Positions 6,715-15,547 of a DNA stretch of 17,028 nucleotides are shown one piece after another (within the stretch, counting starts at the first letter, position 1; every line of letters starts with the position of its first letter). Position numbers and translations under genes: made by a program. The notes beneath the pieces were generated by a model, which saw only the letters and a program-made list of their open reading frames with translations, searched no databases and was not told the origin of the DNA. Source of the stretch: Desulfobacterales bacterium (GTDB lineage: Bacteria > Desulfobacterota > Desulfobacteria > Desulfobacterales > Desulfobacteraceae); the NCBI GenBank assembly GCA_022361135.1, contig JAKSBM010000980.1, positions 1-17,028 on the forward strand, written 5' to 3'.

Positions 6715-8703
6715 GTGATCCTTTCCAGGTGTATTCCCTGGGTTTATCATGGGCTTTTTCTCTTTACCTGGATGGCGATTTTTTTCGCCACGGCCCATGC
6801 CGGTGTTCCCACGGCGAAAAATTTGTTGGGACTGAATCCCGTTTTTCCCAATCAAATGGAAAAAAAGGCCTTTGAGGCTGCCATGGGGAAATCCTTGAAA
6901 TTCAGGGGCAACCCCCTCTTTGCAAAGGCCGAGCGCAGGGGTGTCCTGCCCCGGGTGGCATCCCGGTTGCCCCGGGAACCGTTGGTGGTTCTGCCCCACC
7001 ATGTCCAGGGCCGTTATGGGGGCTGCCTGGATGGATTGTCCTGTTCCATGGAAGCCAGGGCATCGGAGATTTTATCCTGGCGCCATACCAACCTGGTTCG
7101 GTTCAGCGACGACGGACGGACCCTGGTTCCCAATGTGGCGGTGTCATGGCAGTGGAACCGGGAGTTCACCGAGATTCTTTTTACCTTGAGAAAGGGCCAT
7201 CGCTGGTCCGACGGCGAGCCCTTTACCTCGGAAGATGTCCGCTTCTGGTTCCAGGATATTCTTTTAAACGGTGAGTTGACGGAAACGCTTCCTTCCCCCT
7301 GGCGGGAGTTGGATACCCGGTTGGAGGTGGTGGATGCCCAGCGATTTCGGTTTGTTTTTAATAAACCCTATCTCACCCTGCTTTACTATTTGGGGGGGGC
7401 GGGCTCCTTTTATCCTCCCTATGCCCCGGCCCATTTTTTTAAATCCCTCCATCCCCGGTACAATGACCGGGCGGAGGTTGAGGCCCGGGCTTTGGGATTC
7501 ACGGGATGGAGCCAGCGATTTTTGAAATACTGGGAGGTTTATGGAACCGTGCTTCCGGATGGGACGGCGGTTCCTACCCTGGCCAGCCATGTGGCGGTTT
7601 CCGCCGGATCGGGACGAAGTCGCCTCTTCCGGGCCAATCCCTATTACTTTAAGGTGGACAGTGCCGGCAACCAATTGCCCTACATCGATTTCCACCGGGA
7701 GCGATTCATGGCCCGGGGCCGGTGGGCCGAGGAAATCTTGGCCGGGCGGGTGGATCAAAAATCACAGCACCTGCCCCTTTCCCTTTATCCCCAATTGGCC
7801 GCCGGCCAGGGGGATTATCATATCCAATTGCCCATGGCCGGATCCGGGCCGGTGGTCATTTTCAATAAAACCCATAAGAACCCAGGGCTGCGCCGGATCT
7901 TCATGGATCCCCGGTTCAACCATGCCATGTCCCTGGCCATTGACCGGGATGAGATCAACGAGCGGTTTTTCCTGGGCCTTGGCCGCCCCCAGCAGGCCCT
8001 GCCCCAGAATACGGGCTTTGTCACCCCGGCGGATCGGAATTTCATGGCTCGGCATGATCTGGCAGCTGCCAACGCCCTTCTGGATGAAATGGGGTTAGGT
8101 TTTGGCCCCGATGGATTTCGTTCTCAGCCCCATGGAAAGCCCCTGGAAATTCAATGGGAGTATGCCCTCCAACAGGCATGGTCCAGGGAATTGGTTTCCC
8201 TCATGGTTTCCCATTGGGCCCGGGTGGGGGTGCGGGTGAACGCCGTGGAAATTCCCCTGGAAGAGGCCCGCAGCCGCCTGGCCTCCAATGATCTGGATAT
8301 CATCAGCGATTGGGTGTCGCCCTTTGAACCTGCTTTGTTCAGTATGCCCTCAACCTTTATGCCCCCCTATGGGGTGGCCCGGCCGGCCATGGGAGGCGCC
8401 TGGATGGACTGGGAAAAAAGCCGGGGGAAGACCGGCATTGAGCCGCCGGTCTGGGTGAGGGAGCTTTGGACCCTGGGGCGGGATTTTGTTTCCACGGTGC
8501 CGGGAACCGACTGGTACCATGTGGTGGGGCGGGAGATCATCCGCCTGAACCTGGAGAACCTCAGCGTCATCGGCACCCTGGGGGCCGTGCCCCAACCCAC
8601 GGTGATTTCAAAAAAACTGGGCAATGTGCCCACCTGGACCGTCAATTCCTATTACTACGGCTATGCCCATCCCTATGGGCCGGATCAATGGTTTTTTAAA
8701 TGA
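6715..8703 (+). CDS. Exported family-5 extracellular solute-binding protein (oligopeptide-type)
   Basis: This is a periplasmic binding protein of the DppA/OppA/YejA type. GTG at 6715 is chosen because GGAGGAA (6702-6708) sits at the right distance and translation yields a signal peptide (hydrophobic ~9-27, cleavage after AHA, residue 29). There is no lipobox, so it is probably soluble. Family marks include LVRFSDDGRTLVPNVAVSW, LRKGHRWSDGEPFTSEDVRFW, a mid-protein NKTHKNPGLRRIFMDPRFNH segment with LAIDRDEINERF, and the C-terminal PYGPDQWF. At 662 residues it is in the range of the larger peptide-binding members. No permease or ATPase gene is adjacent. Instead its stop overlaps the start of a sensor kinase by 4 nt. 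I infer a sensing role rather than, or in addition to, uptake. The ligand cannot be read from sequence. Confidence 0.93.
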   Translation: MILSRCIPWVYHGLFLFTWMAIFFATAHAGVPTAKNLLGLNPVFPNQMEKKAFEAAMGKSLKFRGNPLFAKAERRGVLPRVASRLPREPLVVLPHHVQGRYGGCLDGLSCSMEARASEILSWRHTNLVRFSDDGRTLVPNVAVSWQWNREFTEILFTLRKGHRWSDGEPFTSEDVRFWFQDILLNGELTETLPSPWRELDTRLEVVDAQRFRFVFNKPYLTLLYYLGGAGSFYPPYAPAHFFKSLHPRYNDRAEVEARALGFTGWSQRFLKYWEVYGTVLPDGTAVPTLASHVAVSAGSGRSRLFRANPYYFKVDSAGNQLPYIDFHRERFMARGRWAEEILAGRVDQKSQHLPLSLYPQLAAGQGDYHIQLPMAGSGPVVIFNKTHKNPGLRRIFMDPRFNHAMSLAIDRDEINERFFLGLGRPQQALPQNTGFVTPADRNFMARHDLAAANALLDEMGLGFGPDGFRSQPHGKPLEIQWEYALQQAWSRELVSLMVSHWARVGVRVNAVEIPLEEARSRLASNDLDIISDWVSPFEPALFSMPSTFMPPYGVARPAMGGAWMDWEKSRGKTGIEPPVWVRELWTLGRDFVSTVPGTDWYHVVGREIIRLNLENLSVIGTLGAVPQPTVISKKLGNVPTWTVNSYYYGYAHPYGPDQWFFK

Positions 8704-11348
8704 GGCAAACCCTTAAAAACCGGTTTCTCCTACCCACCTTGGCCACCATTGTGCTGGGCATGGGGATCCTGGGTTTTTTTTCCTTTCACCGGGCCAAGGT
8801 GGTCTTCATCCAGATGATCGAGGAGGAGTTGGGCCATGTGGCGGAAACCGCAGTTTCGGGCATGGCCACATGGATCCAGGACCGGCGCATGGATCTTGAA
8901 AGCTGGAGTCAACAGCGCCTCTATTCCACCGCCCTCCAGGACGGTTTTTTGGGAACCACGGCCCGGACATATGCCGATAAGCAATTGAATAAGATCAAGG
9001 AAGACTATGGCTACTATGAAAACATTATCCTGGCCGACCGGCGGGGTCGGGTGGTTGCCATGGCCGATCCCCGGGGGACCCAGGGGGTGAATATTTCCGG
9101 GGCCCGGTTTTTCAAGGAAGCCATGGGCGGCCGTTCTCACATCTCCCAGAATACCGTCATCAGTCCGGTCACCGGACGTTTGGTGTTCATGGTCTCCGCC
9201 CCGGTGGGGGAAGGGGCACAGGTCCGGGGGGTGTTGTTCGGAGTCCTGGATGCCGGGGATTTTGTCCAGCGATTTGCCTCTCCCATCCATGTGGGGAAGC
9301 ATGGGTTTTCATATGTGTTTCGCCGCAACGGCCAGATCATTTCTCCGGGGGAATCCCGGAGTATCATGGGGCCCAATCTTCTTTCCCATCCCTTTGGCCA
9401 GGAAATGATGACCCGCCAGAGCGGGGTCATTGCCTGTACCCTCAATGGCCGCCCCATGACCATGGCCTTCCGGCGCTTCAGGGAAATGGGATGGGGGGTG
9501 GCTGTCTCGGCCTTGAACCGTGAGATCCTTGCCCCTGTCCGGGAGTTGCGATTTCTTTTCTGGGGCGTTGCCGGGGGCATCATCATGGTGGTGGCCGGGG
9601 CCATTCTTTTTTTGGCCCGTTCGGTTTCCCGCCCCATGTCCGAGTTGGTTTCCGGTGTGGAAAAAATGGGCAAGGGAGATTTAAACCATCGTATTTCCGA
9701 GCACACCGTGGGGGGGATTGAGGAAATCCGGGAGGTGGCCCTGGCCGTCAATGAAATGGGACGTAACCTGGAACAATCCCAGTCCCGGATCCAGACCCAG
9801 AATGAATTGCTGAGCCAATCCCGGGATGCCCTGGAGGAGACCGTGGAGGAACGGACCCGGGAATTGCGTGTGGCCGAATCCGAATACCGCAGTCTCTTTG
9901 AAAACAGTGTGGAGGGGCTGTTTCGCATCCGGCCCGATGGGCGTTACCTCAAAGTGAATCCGGCCCTGGCCGGTATTCTGGGATTTGAAACCCTGGACGA
10001 TTTTCCCCGCTTTTGGCGGGATGTCTTCCTGGATCCCGAGGAGTTCAAGACCCTCCAGGCCCGGGCCCGGAAAAGGGGGGAGGTGTTGGGGTTTGAGACC
10101 CAGATCCTGCGCCGGGACGGGAGCAGTTGCTGGTGCAGCATTTCGGTCAAGGCCATGCGGGATGGGGAAGATCGCCTGGTGTTTTACGAAGGGTCCGTGC
10201 GGGATCTCACCGATCATTTGGAAAAGGAAAAGGCATTCCGGGATCGTGAATCCGCCCTGGCCGCCACCCGGCTCAAGTCCGAATTCCTTGCCAATATGAG
10301 CCATGAGATCCGGACCCCCTTGAATACGGTGATCGGGTTTTGTGAGTTGCTGTCCAACCTTTCCCCCAGCCCGGAGCAACAGGGATATATCAATGCCATC
10401 AATTCTGCGGGCAAGAGTCTGCTGACCCTGATCAACGATATTCTGGATCTGTCAAAAATGGAGGCGGGTAAGTTTGAGATTCACAAGTCCATGGTGAGCC
10501 TCTCTGGCCTCATGGGGGAGATTGAATCCATGTTTTCCCCCGTGGCCCAGGAACGGGGGCTGGGGTTTAAAATCGAATTTAAAGATGAGTTCCACCACCG
10601 CCTCTGGCTGGATGAGGTGCGGTTGCGTCAAGTTCTGGTAAATCTGGTGGGCAATGCCTTTAAATTCACGGACCAGGGGCGGGTGGATCTTATCCTTTCC
10701 CTGGAGACGGATACCCACACCCGCTGCCGGGTGTGCATCCGGGTCAAGGACACGGGCCGGGGGATTCCAGAGGCCCAGTTCCGGAAGATTTTCCAGCCCT
10801 TTGAACAGGGGGAACTCAGCCTGCGGAAGCGCCACGGGGGCATTGGTTTGGGCCTGCCCATCTGCCGGCGCCTGGTCCGGGCCATGAATGGTACCATTGA
10901 GGTGGAAAGTGAGGATGGCCGGGGCAGTTGCTTCACCGTGCTCCTCCGGGATGTGGAAAAGGGGGAGAAGGATGGTTCCCTGTCCGCCCAGGGCGATTCG
11001 GCCCATGGGGAGCGCGTGGAAGACTGGGTGCGGTTGGGGGATCGAACCGGAATGCCTCCGCGGCTGGCCATTGATCCCACCACCCTGTATCCGGAATTGG
11101 GTCGTATTCTCCAACAGGAGATGCTCCCCCGGGTGGCGGCATTGAAGGATGCCGTGGTGGTCAATGAAGTGGGGGAGGTGGCCCGGGAATTGGAAGCATT
11201 GTCCGAAACCCACGATTGTCCGCCATTGAAGGTCTTTGCCCGGGATCTTACCCAGGCGGTGGCTGGTTTTGACATCCATAAAATCCAGCTGAAACTGGAT
11301 GAATTCATCGCCCTGGAGGCGGGGTTGGAAACCACCTATCAAATTTAG
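8700..11348 (+). CDS. Membrane sensor histidine kinase with Cache, HAMP and PAS domains
   Basis: The 882-residue protein has, in order: transmembrane helix ~10-30; a ~250-residue periplasmic sensor resembling double Cache (ILADRRGRVVAMADPRG, GARFFKEAMGG, SPVTGRLVFMVSAPV, VFRRNGQIISPGE); helix ~285-306; HAMP ~303-358; a coiled coil; PAS ~393-505; HisKA with H535 (ANMSHEIRTPLN); ATPase ~636-750 (NAFKFTDQG, DTGRGIP, GGIGLGLPICRRLV); and a C-terminal helical region ~795-875. There is no receiver domain, so phosphate must go to a separate regulator, none of which is encoded next to it on this strand. ATG at 8700 overlaps the stop of the binding-protein gene (ATGA) and has no clear ribosome site, indicating translational coupling. 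It probably senses the state of that protein or its ligand. Confidence 0.93.
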   Translation: MRQTLKNRFLLPTLATIVLGMGILGFFSFHRAKVVFIQMIEEELGHVAETAVSGMATWIQDRRMDLESWSQQRLYSTALQDGFLGTTARTYADKQLNKIKEDYGYYENIILADRRGRVVAMADPRGTQGVNISGARFFKEAMGGRSHISQNTVISPVTGRLVFMVSAPVGEGAQVRGVLFGVLDAGDFVQRFASPIHVGKHGFSYVFRRNGQIISPGESRSIMGPNLLSHPFGQEMMTRQSGVIACTLNGRPMTMAFRRFREMGWGVAVSALNREILAPVRELRFLFWGVAGGIIMVVAGAILFLARSVSRPMSELVSGVEKMGKGDLNHRISEHTVGGIEEIREVALAVNEMGRNLEQSQSRIQTQNELLSQSRDALEETVEERTRELRVAESEYRSLFENSVEGLFRIRPDGRYLKVNPALAGILGFETLDDFPRFWRDVFLDPEEFKTLQARARKRGEVLGFETQILRRDGSSCWCSISVKAMRDGEDRLVFYEGSVRDLTDHLEKEKAFRDRESALAATRLKSEFLANMSHEIRTPLNTVIGFCELLSNLSPSPEQQGYINAINSAGKSLLTLINDILDLSKMEAGKFEIHKSMVSLSGLMGEIESMFSPVAQERGLGFKIEFKDEFHHRLWLDEVRLRQVLVNLVGNAFKFTDQGRVDLILSLETDTHTRCRVCIRVKDTGRGIPEAQFRKIFQPFEQGELSLRKRHGGIGLGLPICRRLVRAMNGTIEVESEDGRGSCFTVLLRDVEKGEKDGSLSAQGDSAHGERVEDWVRLGDRTGMPPRLAIDPTTLYPELGRILQQEMLPRVAALKDAVVVNEVGEVARELEALSETHDCPPLKVFARDLTQAVAGFDIHKIQLKLDEFIALEAGLETTYQI

Positions 11349-11361
11349 AGAATAATAAATC

Positions 11362-11394
11362 GGTAGCCGGTTCGTATATAAATCCGGCCCTACC
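11362..11394 (+). other. Imperfect hairpin between kinase and chemoreceptor genes
   Basis: GGTAGCCGG (11362-11370) pairs with CCGG and CTACC in 11384-11394, with a 2-nt bulge and a 13-nt loop. No T tract follows, so it is not a standard terminator. It could stabilise a processed end or modulate expression of the chemoreceptor in the 76-nt gap. No strong promoter is visible in this gap. Confidence 0.3.
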
Positions 11395-11424
11395 AAAACC
11401 GTATAACACGTAAGGAGTTCATCA

Positions 11425-13758
11425 ATGAAACGATTGGGTTTAGGGGTTAAAATATCCCTGGGATTTTCCCTGTTAATTCTTATATCCGGCCTGTTGGGAA
11501 TGGTTGCGGTGTGGAAAATGGGAGGGGTTGAAGAGAAAAGTATGGTTCTGGCCCGTGAATATGTCCCCGAGGTGGAGGTGGCCGTGGAACTCCGGGGGGC
11601 GGCCAACCGGGTCATGTATGAGATGCGGGGCTATGGCCTCACCGAGGAAAAGTCCTATTACAACCGGGCCAAAAAGGAGTTGGATGCCGTTGAGACTTCC
11701 CTGGAAAAGGCCCGTATTTTGGAGCAGGCATCCCCCCATTTGGTGAAGCTTCGGGGACAATTGGACAATGCAGATGCCGCCGTGAAAGAGTATAAAACCC
11801 TGGTGCAGAAAACCGTGGAAACCAGTTCCCGACTCATGGAAAACCGGCAAACCCTGGATGCCTCGGCCATGAAATACATGGACAACAGCACCGAATTTCT
11901 CCACGGGCAGAATGAAAAATTTCAAAGGGATCTATCCGAGCGCCAGGAGAAAATCCGCCTGGCCGCAAATCTGGTGGAAACCGGATCCCAGGCCCGGGTG
12001 CTTAATTTTAAATCCCAGGCCCTGGACAATCTCGGATTGATGCGCCAGGCCATTGAGACCATCGGCCAGGTTCAGCTGCTGCTTCCGGAATTGTTGAAAA
12101 TTACCCGGGACCCCGAAGACCTGGAGCGCATCGGGGCGGTGGAAAAGGCGGCCAACAACTATGGGGCGGCCATGGAACGCTTCATGGTCGAATATAAAAA
12201 AGGGGCCCTGGCCAACGGGGCTAAGTTGAGCCGGTTCCGGGCGGAAATGGATAAAAATGCCGGAATCTATGTGAAAAATTGCGATGATTTCCTCCAAGGA
12301 CAGCAGGAAAAATTGACCACGGATATGGTGGAACGGAATCGGAAGATCACCCTGGTCGGCGACATCATCAACCTGGGCAATGCCACCCGCATTGGGGCCT
12401 TTAAATCCCAGGCCCTAAGGGATCCGGGAATCATGACCGCGGCATTGACCAATTTTCCCAAAATCGAGGCCAAGTTTGAGGATTTAAAAACCATTACCCG
12501 GCTGCCCGAGGATCTCCAGCGCATTGAGGACGTCAAGGCCGCCGGCAATGCCTATAAAAGCGCCATGACCGATTTTCTGGACAATTGGGTGGTCCGCCAG
12601 GATCTGGCCCGGAAACGGGACAAGGCCGGCAGGGCCGTCATCGAAGTGTGTAAAATTACGGCCAATGCCGGCATGGAGGCCACCGGGCGCATTGCCGACA
12701 ACACCGTGACCTCTTTGTCCAATGCTTCCACCATCATGATTGTGGGGCTGGTCATGGCCGTGGTGGTGGGCCTGTTGGTGGCCCTTTTCATCACCCGGAG
12801 CATCACCGGTCCCGTGAATCAGATCATCTCCGGTTTAAACCAGGGCTCGGGCCAGGTGGCTTCGGCTTCTATCCAGGTGTCCGCAGCCAGTCAGTCCGTT
12901 GCCGAAGGGGCTTCCCAGCAGGCCGCCTCCATTGAAGAAACCTCTTCTTCCATGGAGGAAATGGCTTCCATGACCAAGCAGAATACCCAGAATGCTGCCA
13001 ATGCCGACAGCCTCATGAAGGAGGCCAACCAGGTGGTGGGGTCGGCCAATGCCTCCATGCAGAATCTCACCCAGTCCATGGTGGACATTTCCAAGGCCAG
13101 CGAAGAGACCTCCAAGATTATTAAAACCATTGATGAAATTGCCTTCCAGACCAATTTGCTGGCCCTGAATGCCGCCGTGGAAGCCGCCCGTGCCGGTGAG
13201 GCCGGCGCTGGATTTGCCGTGGTGGCCGATGAGGTGCGCAACCTGGCCATGCGGGCGGCCGATGCGGCCAAGGATACGGCCCAGCTCATCGAGGGGACGG
13301 TCAAAAAGGTCAACGAAGGTTCGGAATTGGTTTCAGACACCAATGATGCCTTCGGCCAGGTGGCCGAAAGTGCGGAAAAGGTGGGGGGCTTGATTTCGGA
13401 AATCTCATCGGCCTCGGAGGAGCAGTCCAACGGCATTGAGCAGGTGAACAATGCCATTGGCGAAATGGACCGGGTGGTCCAGCAAAATGCTGCCAATGCC
13501 GAGGAATCGGCATCGGCCTCCGAGGAAATGAGTGCCCAGGCCGAAACATTGTCCGCCTATGTGGATGAGTTGGTCATCCTGGTCACCGGGCGGCAGAATC
13601 GCCGGGTGGAGGAAATCGAGCATGGCACGGGGCCGGCATTGGCCGCGCCATCCTCCGGAGAAAAACCTCCGGGACCCAAGTCGATTCCGGCCCAGGAGGT
13701 TCGTCCGGAGCAACTGATTCCCCTGGACGATGAGGAGGATTCCTTTAAGAATTTCTAA
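11425..13758 (+). CDS. Methyl-accepting chemotaxis protein with a large helical ligand domain
   Basis: The 777-residue chemoreceptor has a transmembrane helix at ~8-30, a ~400-residue periplasmic all-helical domain, and a second helix at ~434-457. A short HAMP-like start ([10 protein letters not shown]) leads straight into the methylation helix ([15 protein letters not shown]). The signalling tip is the conserved [20 protein letters not shown] / [13 protein letters not shown]. The sensor domain resembles the helical bimodular (HBM) type and shows an internal duplication: residues ~158-284 and ~289-415 share FLxGQxEK, FKSQAL and ITRxPEDLxRI. The C terminus is a proline-rich linker ending [10 protein letters not shown], whose last five residues fit the aromatic pattern of CheR/CheB docking tails. 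ATG at 11425 follows TAAGGAG (11411-11417). The gene follows the kinase by 76 nt and is closed by two terminators. The receptor class is certain; the ligand is unknown. Confidence 0.96.
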   Translation: MKRLGLGVKISLGFSLLILISGLLGMVAVWKMGGVEEKSMVLAREYVPEVEVAVELRGAANRVMYEMRGYGLTEEKSYYNRAKKELDAVETSLEKARILEQASPHLVKLRGQLDNADAAVKEYKTLVQKTVETSSRLMENRQTLDASAMKYMDNSTEFLHGQNEKFQRDLSERQEKIRLAANLVETGSQARVLNFKSQALDNLGLMRQAIETIGQVQLLLPELLKITRDPEDLERIGAVEKAANNYGAAMERFMVEYKKGALANGAKLSRFRAEMDKNAGIYVKNCDDFLQGQQEKLTTDMVERNRKITLVGDIINLGNATRIGAFKSQALRDPGIMTAALTNFPKIEAKFEDLKTITRLPEDLQRIEDVKAAGNAYKSAMTDFLDNWVVRQDLARKRDKAGRAVIEVCKITANAGMEATGRIADNTVTSLSNASTIMIVGLVMAVVVGLLVALFITRSITGPVNQIISGLNQGSGQVASASIQVSAASQSVAEGASQQAASIEETSSSMEEMASMTKQNTQNAANADSLMKEANQVVGSANASMQNLTQSMVDISKASEETSKIIKTIDEIAFQTNLLALNAAVEAARAGEAGAGFAVVADEVRNLAMRAADAAKDTAQLIEGTVKKVNEGSELVSDTNDAFGQVAESAEKVGGLISEISSASEEQSNGIEQVNNAIGEMDRVVQQNAANAEESASASEEMSAQAETLSAYVDELVILVTGRQNRRVEEIEHGTGPALAAPSSGEKPPGPKSIPAQEVRPEQLIPLDDEEDSFKNF
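11896..12670 (+). repeat. Tandem duplication inside the chemoreceptor sensor domain
   Basis: Two consecutive units of ~131 codons begin at FLHGQNEKF (11896) and FLQGQQEKL (12289). Shared positions include ER..KI.L, FKSQAL, ITR.PEDL.RI, A.N.Y..AM and a final F. Part of the match survives at DNA level (the stretch coding FKSQAL is identical at ~12007 and ~12400). The exact end of the second unit is approximate. Confidence 0.7.
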
Positions 13759-13778
13759 CCCGATTCTTTATTTTACCC

Positions 13779-13811
13779 TGGGCCCGGGGAGTCCATGCCC
13801 GGGCCCATTTT
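13779..13811 (+). terminator. First terminator after the chemoreceptor gene
   Basis: A 10-bp perfect stem (TGGGCCCGGG 13779-13788, CCCGGGCCCA 13798-13807) with a 9-nt loop is followed by TTTT. It begins 20 nt after the stop codon. Confidence 0.8.
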
Positions 13812-13815
13812 ATCC

Positions 13816-13858
13816 GGGCGATTTCGTCAAATAATCATTGACGAAATCGCCCCTTTTT
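13816..13858 (+). terminator. Second, stronger terminator after the chemoreceptor gene
   Basis: A 15-bp perfect stem (GGGCGATTTCGTCAA 13816-13830, TTGACGAAATCGCCC 13838-13852) with a 7-nt loop is followed by C and TTTTT. It is in tandem with the preceding terminator and should isolate the downstream gene. Confidence 0.85.
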
Positions 13859-14170
13859 GTGTTAGAGTAATGTGAATTTATTCGAAATAGTCTGTAGAAA
13901 TCAAGATTCCAGCCCCTGAACGTTTTCTCTTTTCTGGTTCTTCTTGACCATATTTCGATGGACCAGGCCCGGGACCCGTTATTTCCAGATGGGGTGGGCG
14001 TGGTTTTTTCCGTGGAGGACAGGCCTGGCCGATTGCTGTTTTCTCACCTTCGGTTTCCTTGTCGGGGGGAGGCATCGGTCCAGATCATGGTGTGTCATAA
14101 TACGGGGAGTTTGACGGGGATCTCATTTCCCCGGTACGGATTCCTCCTTTATTCGTCGGGGGTGACCGTG
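13859..14170. other. 312-bp gap before the ATP-grasp-like gene
   Basis: The downstream frame stays open from 13958, but no ribosome site precedes that ATG and the codons differ from the rest of the gene (TCT, CCT, TCA and TTA are frequent). I therefore treat it as non-coding leader. It holds a small hairpin (CGGGGA 14115-14120, TCCCCG 14128-14133) and a -35-like TTGACG at 14111-14116 without a matching -10. No promoter can be fixed. Confidence 0.45.
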
Positions 14171-15466
14171 ATGTCTCTACAATCCTATCGCAATATCCTG
14201 ACCCATGGCAAAAACAGGGGCCTGGTGTTTTTATTGGACCGCATGGGCCAGTATCGCCGGGGGGGCTGGACCGTTTCCTCGGGATGTGACCAAGCCTTGG
14301 CCTTGGCCCAGTCCAACGATGTGGTGATTCTACCCCGAATGCCCGACCCCGGATATCTGAGCTGGCTTCGGGGGCTGGGGCTGGGGACCGCTCACATTGT
14401 TTCCTATGGGGGGATTCATCCCGGCGGAGCCCTGGCACGGACCGTGGTGGATTACCCCGAACCCGTTGCCAAATGTCTCCATGAATTGGGTCAGCCTTCG
14501 GTGCTGGTCCCCTGGTATTCCGGGGAGGCGGAAGGCCTGGCCGCCCACGCGTTGGGGCTGAATTGCTTTGGCAGCCCGGCCGAGGTGAGCCAGGCCTGCA
14601 ACGATCGTTTGCAGTTCAAACAATGGTGCCAAACCGAAGATCTGCCCGTGTTACCCGGTGCTTCCGTGGTGCTGGAAAATCGGTCCCCCTGGGTGGTGGA
14701 GCGGGAGTTGGAAGAGCGGATGGTTCAATTCGGGGATGATGCCGGTCGGGTCCTTGTCCGTTCAGGAAAGGGGGGAGAAGGGTTTTCCCTGGTCTTTTCC
14801 AATGACAGGGGACGGGGGCGGGAACTCTATGAAACCCTGAGCTACCACGGCATCGACCAGGTGCTGGTGGAACCCCTGGTGGAGGCCTCTGCCTTTGTGG
14901 AGAATCAATGGATCATGGGGGATGGTTGTGCCAACCAGGGCTGGGTGGAGCAGGTGCGATCCATGAACTGGGGGCGGAATACCTGCCTGGGATCCCGGGA
15001 CTATTTTCCGCCCTTAAAATCAAAAATTTTGCGTATTTCCGATCGCATTGTCTCCCACATGGCCGATCGGGGGTATGTGGGACCCATGGGCATTGACTAT
15101 GTGTTGGACCGCAACTCCCGGCTTTTTCCCCTGGGGGTTCGGGCCCGGTTTTCCGGGGCGGCCCACGCCCGCCTTTTGGTGGAAAACTTGGCCGGTCACA
15201 TCGGGCCCATCCATTCCTGGAAATCCATCCAGGCCCGGGTGGCCCCATCGGATTTTCTGGGCCTTTACCATCGACTGGGGGCGTTGATCTACGACGGCAA
15301 AGCCCGGGTTTCGGTCTTTCCCTGGGGGTGTGATACCTTGGAGTATAACGGCCATGTGGGTCTGCTTCTCCTGGCCCGTGACATCAAGGGCATTGCCCGG
15401 TTGGAATCGGCATTGGAGGATTGCGGCGTGGCCTGGAACAAGGGGGAATTGCCCCGGACTGAATAA
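14171..15466 (+). CDS. ATP-grasp-like protein with a degenerate metal site
   Basis: I read a 431-residue cytoplasmic protein from ATG 14171 (MSLQSYRNILTHGK), preceded by a G-rich possible ribosome site (GGGGGTGA). The open frame allows starts back to 13958. An N-terminal pre-ATP-grasp-like region is followed by NDRLQFKQWCQTEDLPVLPG, typical of the entry to an ATP-grasp fold. A glycine-rich strand-loop (VLVRSGKGGEGFSLVF) and the VLVEPLVEASAFVE and GPMGIDYVLD segments come next. The motif that usually reads E-x-N-x-R, with E and N binding magnesium, here reads GVRARFSG, so both ligands are lost. Arginine also replaces the usual lysine in VLVR. It may have lost ligase activity or use other residues. 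Substrate and pathway are unknown. It is a single-gene unit between strong terminators. Confidence 0.7.
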   Translation: MSLQSYRNILTHGKNRGLVFLLDRMGQYRRGGWTVSSGCDQALALAQSNDVVILPRMPDPGYLSWLRGLGLGTAHIVSYGGIHPGGALARTVVDYPEPVAKCLHELGQPSVLVPWYSGEAEGLAAHALGLNCFGSPAEVSQACNDRLQFKQWCQTEDLPVLPGASVVLENRSPWVVERELEERMVQFGDDAGRVLVRSGKGGEGFSLVFSNDRGRGRELYETLSYHGIDQVLVEPLVEASAFVENQWIMGDGCANQGWVEQVRSMNWGRNTCLGSRDYFPPLKSKILRISDRIVSHMADRGYVGPMGIDYVLDRNSRLFPLGVRARFSGAAHARLLVENLAGHIGPIHSWKSIQARVAPSDFLGLYHRLGALIYDGKARVSVFPWGCDTLEYNGHVGLLLLARDIKGIARLESALEDCGVAWNKGELPRTE

Positions 15467-15509
15467 AATTTTTTTAAGGATATTGTATGACAACGGGGGG
15501 CAGGTGGGA

Positions 15510-15547
15510 CGGCCCGGCACATGGAAAATGTGCCGGGCCGTTTTTTT
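15510..15547 (+). terminator. Strong terminator after the ATP-grasp-like gene
   Basis: A 13-bp perfect stem (CGGCCCGGCACAT 15510-15522, ATGTGCCGGGCCG 15528-15540) with a 5-nt loop is followed by seven T. The T tract overlaps the stop codon of the convergent acylase gene (15546-15548). On the minus strand no T tract follows the hairpin. Confidence 0.92.

Noticed and set aside
10452..11615. 387-residue minus-strand ORF across the kinase and chemoreceptor genes
   Set aside because: It is antisense to two confidently identified proteins; its length reflects the scarcity of stop codons in GC-rich sequence.
14111..14140. Promoter with TTGACG upstream of the ATP-grasp-like gene
   Set aside because: The -10 position at 18 bp spacing (TACGGA) matches only 2 of 6 bases.
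13958..14170. N-terminal extension of the ATP-grasp-like protein from ATG 13958
   Set aside because: No ribosome site precedes it, codon use differs from the rest of the gene, and the peptide shows no domain character. ATG 14171 is preferred.
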